From: an uncultured Clostridia bacterium
GTDB taxonomy: Bacteria > Bacillota > Clostridia > TANB77 > CAG-508
Assembly: GCA_948468225.1 (NCBI GenBank)
Contig: CAOKHH010000007.1
Span: 1 to 57,309, forward strand
Length of the DNA stretch: 57,309 bases
Direction of reading: 5' to 3'
In this document: positions 18,110 through 27,375 of the stretch, in pieces
How positions within the stretch are numbered: position 1 is the stretch's first letter
Layout of the letters: each line of letters starts with the position of its first letter
Translations under genes and position numbers: made by a program
The notes under the pieces: generated by a model
What the model saw: the letters and a program-made list of their open reading frames with translations, nothing else
Databases searched by the model: none
Told to the model about the DNA's origin: nothing

Positions 18110-19972
18110 ATGAAATTTTTAAGGTCACTCAGAAAATATTCAAAAGTATTTTTATTACTTATAGATATTTGCATAATATTTTTTTCATATTTTTTAACTA
18201 GAATATTTGTGGAAGATATATATGTGAATTTTGATGTTTTTATAGATAGAAGAATGCTTAGTTCAATCATTGTATCAGTATTAGTTTATGAATCGTTTTT
18301 GAATCTATTTGGAGTATACAAAAACATTACGATGTATGAGAGCGTAAAAGAATATTTAACCTATGCTTTTGCTTGTATACTTTCTTGTATAGTTATATCT
18401 GGTTTAGATTATGTTTTTAAGTTACAAATTTTGCCAGCAAAAGAAAACTTATTAGCTGGAATTTTTATAGGAATTTTAATGGTTTTATATAGAGGTGTAA
18501 TAAGACTTGTGTTATCCAATCAGAATGAAACAAATAAGAAAACTAAGCCTCAAAGATTACTTATAATTGGTGCTGGAGATTCTGGAACAGATGTAGTAAA
18601 AAATATAAAATCAAAACTAACTAATAAATACCATATAGTAGGAATAATTGATGATAATAAAAAGAAGAAAAATTGCAAAATCAGAGGGGTAAGGATTTTA
18701 GGAGATAGAAATGATATTATAAGAGTTTGTAAAGAAGAAAATGTTGATATTATTTTCTTTGCAATATCAAACATATCAGCAAAAAGTAGAAAAGAAGTTT
18801 TATCTATATGCCAGGAAACAGGATTAAAACTAAAAATATTACCAGGAATTCAAGATTTAATTGAAGAAAAAAATATTTTACAAAGTTTAAGAGATATAGA
18901 AATAGAAGACCTTTTAGGCAGAGACCCTATAAAACTAGATAATGATAATATCTCAAAATTGATTCAAGATAATGTTATAATGGTAACTGGTGCAGGAGGA
19001 TCTATTGGTTCAGAACTATGTAGACAAATAGTAAAATTTAGACCTAAAGAAATTATTCTTTTAGATATATATGAAAATAGCTTATATGACATTGAATTGG
19101 AATTAAAAGCAAAATATAAAGATATAAAAATAGATGCAGTAATAGCAAGTATTAGAGACAAAAAGAATATGGAGCATATTTTTGAAAAATATCATCCATA
19201 TGTTGTATTTCATGCTGCAGCTCACAAACATGTCCCTTTAATGGAAGGAAATCCATTGGAAGCAATAAAGAATAATGTGTTTGGAACATATAATGTTGTT
19301 AATTGTTGCGATAAGTTTAATGTAAAGCGATTTGTGCTAATATCTACAGATAAAGCAGTTAATCCAACTAACATAATGGGTGCAACAAAAAGAATGTGTG
19401 AAATGATAATACAAGCAAAAAATAAAGTGAGCAATACAGAATTTGTAGCAGTTAGATTTGGAAATGTTTTAGGAAGCAATGGATCAGTAGTTCCATTATT
19501 TAAAAAACAAATAGCAAAAGGTGGACCTGTTACAGTAACACATAAAGAAATTACTAGATTTTTTATGACAATACCAGAGGCTGTACAACTTGTTTTACAA
19601 GCAATTACTTATGCTAAGGGCGGAGAAATATTTGTATTAGATATGGGCGAGCCTGTAAAAATCTATGATTTAGCAGTAAGTTTAATAAAATTATCTGGAT
19701 TAGAACCTAATGTAGATATTCCAATAGAGGTTACAGGACTTAGACCAGGAGAAAAACTATATGAAGAATTACTAATGTCAGAAGAAGGATTAACTACAAC
19801 AGAACATGATAAGATATATATAGCAAAACCATCTAATATAACAGTAGAAGAGTTAGATGAAAAGCTTAAAGTGTGGGATGAAACAATAAAAGATGAAAAC
19901 ATAACAATGGAGAAAATAAAAAGCAATGTAAAAAGTGTTATACCAACATATAGAGAGGAGCAATCAAAATGA
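18110..19972 (+). CDS. Membrane UDP-sugar 4,6-dehydratase (PglF/WbpM/CapD family)
   Basis: Converts UDP-GlcNAc to UDP-4-keto-6-deoxy sugar. The protein has 620 residues, with four N-terminal transmembrane helices (residues about 12-130), a first Rossmann part with IGAGDSGTDVV near residue 150, and the SDR dehydratase domain with VTGAGGSIGSELCRQI near residue 290. The catalytic region STDKAVNPTNIMGATKRM is intact. These are features of the long, membrane-bound PglF/WbpM class, as opposed to soluble PseB. The last four bases overlap the aminotransferase start (ATGA), so the two are translationally coupled and act in sequence. The product feeds a 4-amino-sugar or a nonulosonic acid. Confidence 0.93.
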   Translation: MKFLRSLRKYSKVFLLLIDICIIFFSYFLTRIFVEDIYVNFDVFIDRRMLSSIIVSVLVYESFLNLFGVYKNITMYESVKEYLTYAFACILSCIVISGLDYVFKLQILPAKENLLAGIFIGILMVLYRGVIRLVLSNQNETNKKTKPQRLLIIGAGDSGTDVVKNIKSKLTNKYHIVGIIDDNKKKKNCKIRGVRILGDRNDIIRVCKEENVDIIFFAISNISAKSRKEVLSICQETGLKLKILPGIQDLIEEKNILQSLRDIEIEDLLGRDPIKLDNDNISKLIQDNVIMVTGAGGSIGSELCRQIVKFRPKEIILLDIYENSLYDIELELKAKYKDIKIDAVIASIRDKKNMEHIFEKYHPYVVFHAAAHKHVPLMEGNPLEAIKNNVFGTYNVVNCCDKFNVKRFVLISTDKAVNPTNIMGATKRMCEMIIQAKNKVSNTEFVAVRFGNVLGSNGSVVPLFKKQIAKGGPVTVTHKEITRFFMTIPEAVQLVLQAITYAKGGEIFVLDMGEPVKIYDLAVSLIKLSGLEPNVDIPIEVTGLRPGEKLYEELLMSEEGLTTTEHDKIYIAKPSNITVEELDEKLKVWDETIKDENITMEKIKSNVKSVIPTYREEQSK

Positions 19973-21162
19973 ACATACCATTTTCACCACCAGATGTAGG
20001 TCAAGATGAAATTGATGAAGTAATTGAAGCGTTAAAATCAGGATGGATAACAACAGGACCAAAAACTAAAGAATTTGAAAGGAAAATAGCTGAACTTTGT
20101 AATACAAAAAAAGCGGTCTGCTTAAATTCTGCAACAGCTGCATTAGAGTTAACTCTTAGAATATTAGGAATAGGAGAGGGAGATGAAGTTATTACATCAG
20201 CGTATACTTATACTGCTTCTGCCAGTCCAATAGCACATGTGGGTGCAAAAATCGTTCTAGTAGATACTAAAAAAGATTCTTTTGAGATGGATTACGAACA
20301 ACTTTCAAATGCTATTACTGAAAAAACGAAAGCTATAATACCAGTAGATATAGCTGGAATTATATGTGATTACGATAAAATATATAAAATAGTAGAAGAA
20401 AAGAAAAATATATTTAAACCTAACAATGATATACAAAAACTATATGGAAGAATACTTGTTGTAGCAGATAGTGCACATGGAATAGGAGCAAAAAAAGATA
20501 ACAAAATGGCAGGAGAATATGCGGATTTTACTACATTTTCATTCCATGCAGTAAAAAATCTAACTACTGCAGAAGGTGGAGCAGCAGTATGGAAAAACAA
20601 AGAAGGACTAGATGATGAAGAAATATATAGACAATATCAATTATTATCTTTACATGGACAAACTAAAGATGCATTAAATAAGAACAAATTGGGTGCATGG
20701 GAATATGATATAGTTGCACCATTATATAAATGCAATATGACAGATATAAGTGCAGGAATTGGTTTAGCTCAAATAAAAAGATACCCAGAGTTATTAAAAA
20801 GAAGACAAGAAATTATAGAAAAATATAATAATGCATTTAAAGATTTGCCTGTTAAATTATTAAATCATAAAGATGATAATCATATATCATCAGGGCATTT
20901 ATATTTGGTAAGAGTAAATGGAATAAATGAAGAAAAAAGAAATGAAATAATTACAAAGATGGCAGAACAAGGAATTGCTTGTAATGTACACTATAAACCA
21001 TTACCAATACTTACAGCATATAAGAATTTAGGATTTGACATTAAAAATTATCCTAATGCATATGACTTTTATAAAAACGAAATAACTCTGCCTCTATATA
21101 GCAAACTTACAGACGAACAAGTAGACTATATAATAGATAATTTTAGAAAGATAATATTGTAG
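19969..21162 (+). CDS. DegT/DnrJ/EryC1/StrS PLP-dependent sugar aminotransferase
   Basis: Adds an amino group to the C4 keto sugar made by the upstream dehydratase (PglE/LegC/PseC-like). The 397 residues include SGWITTGPKTKEFERK near the N-terminus, ALELTLRILGIGEGDEVI, the PLP-contacting DSAHGIGA, and the PLP-lysine in FSFHAVKNLTTAEGGA near residue 193. HYKPLPILTAYKNLG lies near the C-terminus. The stop TAG is the first TAG of a dispersed repeat beginning at 21159. The exact sugar isomer cannot be decided from sequence. Confidence 0.93.
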   Translation: MNIPFSPPDVGQDEIDEVIEALKSGWITTGPKTKEFERKIAELCNTKKAVCLNSATAALELTLRILGIGEGDEVITSAYTYTASASPIAHVGAKIVLVDTKKDSFEMDYEQLSNAITEKTKAIIPVDIAGIICDYDKIYKIVEEKKNIFKPNNDIQKLYGRILVVADSAHGIGAKKDNKMAGEYADFTTFSFHAVKNLTTAEGGAAVWKNKEGLDDEEIYRQYQLLSLHGQTKDALNKNKLGAWEYDIVAPLYKCNMTDISAGIGLAQIKRYPELLKRRQEIIEKYNNAFKDLPVKLLNHKDDNHISSGHLYLVRVNGINEEKRNEIITKMAEQGIACNVHYKPLPILTAYKNLGFDIKNYPNAYDFYKNEITLPLYSKLTDEQVDYIIDNFRKIIL

Positions 21163-21182
21163 GGGCGAGCACTGCTCGTCCG
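21159..21182 (+). repeat. GTAGGGGC-family repeat, copy 10 (supplies a stop codon)
   Basis: GTAGGGGCGAGCACTGCTCG then TCCG. TAG at 21160-21162 ends the aminotransferase gene. It is followed by GCTCCGAAGGC, a tail like those at 15857 and 53531. Confidence 0.9.
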
Positions 21183-21221
21183 TGCTCCGAAGGCTAACCA
21201 TAGAGAGGAGACTAACCAATC

Positions 21222-21902
21222 TTGAAAAATTGGAACGATATACCAGAAAATTTAAAAAACGAAAAAGTAAAAGAATATTATGATATTCTAAATTCTAAAA
21301 AAATAAGTTTGATATTGAAAAGATTATTTGATATAATACTTTCTTTAATACTACTAATAGTTTTATCTCCATTTTTTTTAATTATGATTATTGCAATTAA
21401 ACTAGATTCAAAAGGGCCAGTTTTTTTTAAACAAGAGAGAATAACACAATACGGAAGAATATTTAAAATATTTAAATTTAGAACAATGGTACAAGATGCA
21501 GAAAAAAAAGGAAGTTTAGTAACAATAGGAGAAGATCCAAGAATAACAAGGGTGGGGAAAAGAATAAGAAAATGTAGACTAGATGAATTCCCTCAACTAA
21601 TAAATGTTCTTATAGGAGATATGTCTTTTGTTGGTACAAGACCAGAAGTAAAAAAATATGTAGATAAATATACAGATGATATGAAGGCAACATTGCTTAT
21701 GAGAGCGGGTATAACATCTAGGGCAAGTATAGAATATAAAAATGAAGATGAAATAATTACTGAGTATTTAAATAAAGGCGAAAAAGTAGATGATATTTAT
21801 ATAAATAGAGTTTTGCCAGAAAAAATGAAATGGAATCTAGAATATATAAAGAAATTTAATATATTAGAAGACTTAAAAATATGTGTTAAAACAGTATTTT
21901 AA
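21222..21902 (+). CDS. Initiating sugar-phosphate transferase (WcaJ/PglC family)
   Basis: Moves a sugar-1-phosphate onto undecaprenyl phosphate to start each polysaccharide repeat unit. The 226 residues are of the short PglC-like type. The membrane re-entrant segment is in KRLFDIILSLILLIVLSPFF, and KLDSKGPVFFKQERIT, FKIFKFRTM and the catalytic LDEFPQLINVLIGDMSFVGT all match the family. The start is TTG at 21222 with GAGGAG 11 bases upstream. Given the upstream genes, the substrate may be a diacetamido-trideoxy sugar. Confidence 0.93.
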   Translation: MKNWNDIPENLKNEKVKEYYDILNSKKISLILKRLFDIILSLILLIVLSPFFLIMIIAIKLDSKGPVFFKQERITQYGRIFKIFKFRTMVQDAEKKGSLVTIGEDPRITRVGKRIRKCRLDEFPQLINVLIGDMSFVGTRPEVKKYVDKYTDDMKATLLMRAGITSRASIEYKNEDEIITEYLNKGEKVDDIYINRVLPEKMKWNLEYIKKFNILEDLKICVKTVF

Positions 21903-21920
21903 ATAGAGTAGAGGTAATTT

Positions 21921-22919
21921 ATGATAGTAAGTTTTATAATTGTTGCATATAATGCACAAAATGTAATAAAATCTTCGCTGGATTGTTTAAGAAATCAAAC
22001 ATACGAGCATAAAAAAATAGAAATAATTTTTGTAGATAGTAATTCTACAGACGAAACTAAAAAAGAAATGTTAGATTTTAAACAAAAGTATGACGATGAA
22101 TTTAATAGAATACTTGTATTAGATAATCCTAAGAAAATTTTGCCAGCAGGGTGGAACGTTGCTTTAAAAGAAGCAAAAGGAGAAGCGATACTTAGAGTTG
22201 ATGCACATTCAACATTTCCAGATAACTTTATAGAAGAAAATGTAAAGGAATTGGAAAAGGGAGAAAATATTGTTGGTGGACATAGAATAAGTGTTACATC
22301 AGATAATACTCAATGGCAAAAAACTTTACTTATAGCAGAACAATCTTTATTTGGTAGTGGAATTGCTAAATATAGAAGAACAGATAAAAGAGAGTATGTG
22401 AAAACATTAGCACATGCAATGTATAGAAAAACGGTTTTTGATAAGGTTGGAAAATATAATGAAAACTTAGCTAGAACAGAAGATAATGAAATGCATTATA
22501 GAATGAGACAAGAAGGATATAAATTTTTACTTTCTCCTAATATTATTTCATATCATCATGCTAGAAATACTTTAAAAAGAATGATAAAACAAAAGTATGC
22601 TAATGGAAAATGGATTGGAATTACTATGAAATATTGTCCAAAGTGTTTTTCATTATATCATTTTATACCATTATTATTTGTCTTGGGAATTATTTTTAGT
22701 AGCATTTTAGCAATAATAGGTATGCCAATATTTACATACTTATTATTTGGTGCATATATATTATTCAATATAGTTAATTTAGTAAGTATAATTAAAAATA
22801 ATGGCTTTAATATACAATATTTGTTGTTACCTTTTATATTTTTTATGTTACATATAAGTTATGGTATAGGTACAATAGTAGGTTTAATTAAAGGTTTATT
22901 TATGCATAAGGGAAGCTAG
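21921..22919 (+). CDS. GT2 glycosyltransferase, ExoA-like
   Basis: The 332-residue protein has a GT-A domain (VSFIIVAYNAQNVIKSSLDC, FVDSNSTDETK, and LRVDAHSTFPDNFIEEN as the DXD region) and ARTEDNEMHYRMRQEG, as in succinoglycan ExoA-type enzymes. Three hydrophobic helices at residues about 240-325 anchor it. It should add a sugar to the lipid-linked repeat unit. It is separated by 18 bases from the initiating transferase and nine from the next GT2 gene, which implies one operon. Donor and acceptor are not predictable. Confidence 0.88.
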   Translation: MIVSFIIVAYNAQNVIKSSLDCLRNQTYEHKKIEIIFVDSNSTDETKKEMLDFKQKYDDEFNRILVLDNPKKILPAGWNVALKEAKGEAILRVDAHSTFPDNFIEENVKELEKGENIVGGHRISVTSDNTQWQKTLLIAEQSLFGSGIAKYRRTDKREYVKTLAHAMYRKTVFDKVGKYNENLARTEDNEMHYRMRQEGYKFLLSPNIISYHHARNTLKRMIKQKYANGKWIGITMKYCPKCFSLYHFIPLLFVLGIIFSSILAIIGMPIFTYLLFGAYILFNIVNLVSIIKNNGFNIQYLLLPFIFFMLHISYGIGTIVGLIKGLFMHKGS

Positions 22920-22928
22920 GAGGGGAAA

Positions 22929-23900
22929 ATGAAAACAATATCTGTAATAATACCTAATTACAATTCTGAAAAATATATAGAAAGATGCTTAGATTCATTG
23001 GTAAATCAAGAATATAAGGTAAATGAAATAATAGTTATAGATGATTGCTCAACAGATAAATCTAAAGAAATAATAGAAGAGTATGAAAAAAAATATAACA
23101 ATATTATATTAAATAAAAATTCTAAAAATATGGGTGTATCATATTCAAGAAATAAAGGAATAGAACTTGCAACATCTGAATATATAATGTTTTGTGATTC
23201 AGATGATTGGTATGAGAAAGATGCAACAAAAAAATTGATGCATCCTGTAATAGAAGAAAAAGCAGATTTTGTAGTAGCAGGCCATTACATAGCTAAAAGT
23301 GATAGTGATAAAATAGAAGTGAAATATAATAACATATTTCAAGACGAAAATATAAATAAAGAAACTTGTATATCATATATGACAATAAGCTCTTGGGCAA
23401 AACTAATGAAAAGAGAAATATTTGTAAATAACAATTTGAAATATCCTGAAGATATAAGAAATTGTGAAGAGTTGCCAGTAATTCCTATTGTAGCTTTTTT
23501 TTCAAAAAAGGTAGTATATATAGATGAATGTGTATATAACTATTTTCAAAATCAAAATTCGGCTTCAAATACAGCAAAAAAAGATTTATCTTTTTATGAT
23601 AAAACTTATAGTGAATTTTGTAAACAAATTCCAAATAATTACGAAAATGCAGTAACTCAGAGAATGGTAGAACACCTGCTTTATAGCAAAAACTTTGATT
23701 TAATAAGAAATAAATATTCAAATAAAGATATATTAAATAATATAAATTTTTGTAAAAGTCAGTTAAAAAAGCAAAACATACATATAGATTTTAGTAAATT
23801 TCCATTTAGAAAAAAAATATTCTTAAATTGTGCTTTACTAAAAATAATATTTCCATTAAAATTATATGTGAAATTGCAGGAAAAAATTTTAGGTAATTAG
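22929..23900 (+). CDS. GT2 glycosyltransferase
   Basis: A 323-residue soluble GT-A enzyme: ISVIIPNYNSEKYIERCLDS, VIDDCSTDKS, the donor/metal motif FCDSDDWYEK, and ISSWAKLMKREIF. A C-terminal basic part may contact the membrane. AGGAGG precedes the ATG. It should add one residue to the repeat unit. The sugar specificity is unknown. Confidence 0.88.
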   Translation: MKTISVIIPNYNSEKYIERCLDSLVNQEYKVNEIIVIDDCSTDKSKEIIEEYEKKYNNIILNKNSKNMGVSYSRNKGIELATSEYIMFCDSDDWYEKDATKKLMHPVIEEKADFVVAGHYIAKSDSDKIEVKYNNIFQDENINKETCISYMTISSWAKLMKREIFVNNNLKYPEDIRNCEELPVIPIVAFFSKKVVYIDECVYNYFQNQNSASNTAKKDLSFYDKTYSEFCKQIPNNYENAVTQRMVEHLLYSKNFDLIRNKYSNKDILNNINFCKSQLKKQNIHIDFSKFPFRKKIFLNCALLKIIFPLKLYVKLQEKILGN

Positions 23901-23932
23901 AAAATATAAGATAATTAAAGAGAGGATTTATT

Positions 23933-24913
23933 ATGAAGTTAAGTATAATTGTGCCAGTATATAATGTGGAAAAGTATATAACTGAATGCTTAGATTCAAT
24001 ATATGATGGCAATTTGAATGATTTTGAAGTTATATGTGTAGATGATAGAGGAAATGACAAAAGTATTGAATTTATAGAAAAATATACTAATGAAAAAGAA
24101 ATAAAAAATTTGAAAATAATAAAACATGATAAAAATAAAGGATTAAGTGAATCTAGAAATACAGGAATAAATGTAGCTAGTGGAAAATATATATGCTTTT
24201 TAGATAGTGATGATATGATTGTTGCAGAAAGTTTAAATAAATTGGTTAATGAAGCGATAAAAGATGATTTGGATATCATAGAGGGGAATTTAAAAGAAAT
24301 ATTTGAAACTGACATTAACATAGAAACCGGTGCGAATAAAATTAAAAGAAATTCAACGGAAGTTTTGGATGGAGATACATATTTTTATTCTATGTGCCAA
24401 AATAAAGAATTTATTCCTATGGCATGGTGTAAAATTTATAAATTAGAATACTTAAAAAAACAAGAGTTATTTATGCCGAATTTAAAATTCGAAGATGAGG
24501 AATTTTCACCAAGGGTAATTATAAATGCTCAAAAAGTAAAATATTATGATATAGTTTTTTATATATACAGAAGAAGAGATAACAGTATTACAACAAATAT
24601 AATAAAAAGTAATGATTGGGTAGAAAGTTATTTAATAATTATAGATAAACTTACTAATTTTGCAGAAACAATTAAAGATAAAAAAAGTTATGAATGTTTA
24701 AAAAACAGAATTTCAAATTTTGCATTATCATTATTAAAAAATCCTGTTGCATATGGAAGCTCTAAAGAAAATTTAGAAGAAATTATAAATATAGTAAAGA
24801 AAAATAAAATATATAAAATACCAAGCAAAAGTAAAAATATAAAAATAAAAATTCAGGGCTATATTATGAAATACCCAAATATATTTATTAAATTATACAA
24901 AAGGGGAAAATAA
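23933..24913 (+). CDS. GT2 glycosyltransferase
   Basis: A 326-residue GT-A family protein with LSIIVPVYNVEKYITECLDS, CVDDRGNDKS, FLDSDDMIVAES and AWCKIYKLEYL. It is a paralogue of the preceding gene in architecture but not a near duplicate. The stop codon overlaps or abuts the following polymerase gene (next ATG at 24914), which indicates tight operon coupling. Confidence 0.88.
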   Translation: MKLSIIVPVYNVEKYITECLDSIYDGNLNDFEVICVDDRGNDKSIEFIEKYTNEKEIKNLKIIKHDKNKGLSESRNTGINVASGKYICFLDSDDMIVAESLNKLVNEAIKDDLDIIEGNLKEIFETDINIETGANKIKRNSTEVLDGDTYFYSMCQNKEFIPMAWCKIYKLEYLKKQELFMPNLKFEDEEFSPRVIINAQKVKYYDIVFYIYRRRDNSITTNIIKSNDWVESYLIIIDKLTNFAETIKDKKSYECLKNRISNFALSLLKNPVAYGSSKENLEEIINIVKKNKIYKIPSKSKNIKIKIQGYIMKYPNIFIKLYKRGK

Positions 24914-26317
24914 ATGAAAAAGGTCAAAGACATAATAAGTTTAATCAAAACTAATAATTATATAAGAATACTAATTGAGTTAATTCTAGGAATAGGATTA
25001 TTTAATGTAAATAATGTGTTTGCAATTATATTTATGATTCTAATCTCAGCAGAAGTTATATTTGCAAGTATAGAAGATACATTACTTATTTATTTATTCT
25101 TATCTTTTTTTGACGAGGTTTTAATACTTGATATATTAAAGGGCTCTATATCAAGAATTGTGATGGTTATTATAATAATAAAGTCACTTATATTTATTAT
25201 AAAAAATAAAGTTAAGCCTAATAAATACCATATTGGAATTTCAATATTTTTTATAATATCATTTATTGTAGGAATCATTACTTATAAAACATTAAGCTTA
25301 GAAGTTGTAATAACAATGGCTAATATCTTTGTGTTCTTAATGCTTTCTATGAGTATAAAGATAAAAGATACTGAAGAAATGAATGCATTTATAAAAAAGA
25401 TATTATTAACTATTGTTTTTGCAACCTTAGGAAGTATATTATATGGAGTTTGTACTAATAATTTTTACCCAGAATATGAGGGAGAAAAAATTTCATATAG
25501 ATTTAAAGGTACGTATGAACCTAATTTCATGAGTATGTTTATAAATTTAGGGATTATATCTTTATTGTTTTTAAAGGAAGATATAAAATATAAATGGTTT
25601 GTAATTTTAAGCTTTGCTATTATGTTTAATGCAATTATAGCAACTGTTAGTATGACAGGATTGATTGCTACTGCTATGATTCTTATACTTTATGTAATTA
25701 TGCAAAGAAAAAAGATTCGTTACGAAATAAAAGATAGGGCTATTATTGCTTTAATTACAATTTTAATGCTTGGTGTAATTAAGGTAATTCCAAATACAAA
25801 TTTTCAAAACAATACAAACAATTCTAATAAGGGAAATAATATAACAGTAGAAATTAACAATAAAGATGATGATAGTGATGAAAATAGCGGAGATGGTCTG
25901 ATAAATAGATTAAGATTCTTAAAACAAAAAGTTATAGAAGGAGATTGGGATAGAATATCTTCGGGAAGATTGCCTTTAATAAGAGAATTTATTAGTGGCT
26001 CATTTAATAGACCAATAGGAAATGTTTTGTTTGGAAATGATATGACAGTAAAAGAATTATATACAAGATATTTAGGGGGAGCAGAGTGCTCACATTGTAG
26101 TTATATTGACTTTTTATATAATTTTGGAATAATTGGACTTTTAGCAATAGGTGGTTATATATTTATAATTACAAAGAAAAATATTTTTTTGGGGCGAGAT
26201 ATTGGTAACACTAAATATAAAAATACAATAAAGTTTATAAGAGTTTTATTGCTTATATATGGTGCAACACTTTCATTGTATACCAAAAGAATGATTTTAA
26301 TATTTTTCTTATTATAA
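24914..26317 (+). CDS. O-antigen/capsule polymerase-like membrane protein (Wzy)
   Basis: 467 residues with about 11-12 hydrophobic segments and one large hydrophilic loop (residues about 295-375) before the last helices, containing NRLRFLKQK and SGRLPLIREFISG. This is the topology and loop position of Wzy polymerases and WaaL ligases, which have no conserved primary sequence. The position among glycosyltransferase genes and a flippase makes Wzy most likely. Confidence 0.75.
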   Translation: MKKVKDIISLIKTNNYIRILIELILGIGLFNVNNVFAIIFMILISAEVIFASIEDTLLIYLFLSFFDEVLILDILKGSISRIVMVIIIIKSLIFIIKNKVKPNKYHIGISIFFIISFIVGIITYKTLSLEVVITMANIFVFLMLSMSIKIKDTEEMNAFIKKILLTIVFATLGSILYGVCTNNFYPEYEGEKISYRFKGTYEPNFMSMFINLGIISLLFLKEDIKYKWFVILSFAIMFNAIIATVSMTGLIATAMILILYVIMQRKKIRYEIKDRAIIALITILMLGVIKVIPNTNFQNNTNNSNKGNNITVEINNKDDDSDENSGDGLINRLRFLKQKVIEGDWDRISSGRLPLIREFISGSFNRPIGNVLFGNDMTVKELYTRYLGGAECSHCSYIDFLYNFGIIGLLAIGGYIFIITKKNIFLGRDIGNTKYKNTIKFIRVLLLIYGATLSLYTKRMILIFFLL

Positions 26318-26376
26318 AGTTTATTTATAAGGTTTATTATAGTACAACAAAAATATAGAAAAAGGAATGTGTTAAT

Positions 26377-27375
26377 GTGAAAAAAATATTTATATGTCAT
26401 ACAGAATATCATGTTTTAATTACATTAGTAAAAAATATAGTTAATAAACAAAATGGAAAAAATGATATTGTATTGTATGGGACATTAAAAGATATAAACA
26501 AGGTATATAAAAAATTAAAAGAAAGCAACTTATTTGATAATATATATTTGTTTAACTATAATGATATAGAAGAACGAGAAAAATTACCTGAAACAAAAAA
26601 TGTTATAAAAAGAAGAATTTTATTAAAGAATATGATAAAAACATATTATAACTTTGATTTTTTGAAAGGAAAAGATATATACATATTTAATGATAGTTCT
26701 ATTATTGGAATATATTTACGAATGTCAAAGATAAATTATAATATTATTGAAGATGGATTAAATTGTTATAAAAATATATATAGACAAGAAGATTTTAATA
26801 GTTTAAAGTATAGAGTAAAAATACTAATAAATGATTTAACCTGTTCATTTGGAAGTTCGAAATATGTCAAAACAATTGAAGTAAATTCAAAAGATAGCAT
26901 AGATGTTTTTTTTAAGGACAAGTTTATAGAAATTCCAAGAAAAGAAATGTTTGCGAAATTAAAAAAGAATGAAAAAGAAAAAATTATAAATATTTTTTTT
27001 GATGAACAATTAAAATTTAAAAATACAAAAGCCTCTTTGCTACTTACTCAACCGCTATATAAAGATGGATTCTTAAATGATAAAAAACAGCAAATAGATA
27101 TGTATAAGTATATTATAGATACATATATGAATGAAAAAATTATTATTAAACCTCATCCAAGAGATGATATTGATTATAAGCAGATATCAAAAGATTATAT
27201 TATTCTAAATAATAGTTTTCCTGTTGAAATATTAAACTTTATAGAAAATATATCAGTTGAAAAATGTATTACTGCTTTTTCAACAGCGATAGATGCTATA
27301 GAATTTTGCGATAATAAAATTACATTGGGAAACCAGTGGGTACAGAAATATAGAATAGGAGGATTTGATGGATAA
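26377..27375 (+). CDS. GT52/polysialyltransferase-like glycosyltransferase
   Basis: A 332-residue protein with MKKIFICHTEYHVLITLVKN at the N-terminus, IEDGLNCYKNIY in the middle and KPHPRDDIDY near residue 258, features shared by family 52 and polysialyltransferase-type enzymes, many of which use CMP-sugars. That fits the CMP-nonulosonate genes just downstream, so it may transfer the nonulosonic acid. This is an inference. The start is GTG at 26377 with AAGGA upstream. It overlaps the flippase gene by eight bases. Confidence 0.7.
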   Translation: MKKIFICHTEYHVLITLVKNIVNKQNGKNDIVLYGTLKDINKVYKKLKESNLFDNIYLFNYNDIEEREKLPETKNVIKRRILLKNMIKTYYNFDFLKGKDIYIFNDSSIIGIYLRMSKINYNIIEDGLNCYKNIYRQEDFNSLKYRVKILINDLTCSFGSSKYVKTIEVNSKDSIDVFFKDKFIEIPRKEMFAKLKKNEKEKIINIFFDEQLKFKNTKASLLLTQPLYKDGFLNDKKQQIDMYKYIIDTYMNEKIIIKPHPRDDIDYKQISKDYIILNNSFPVEILNFIENISVEKCITAFSTAIDAIEFCDNKITLGNQWVQKYRIGGFDG

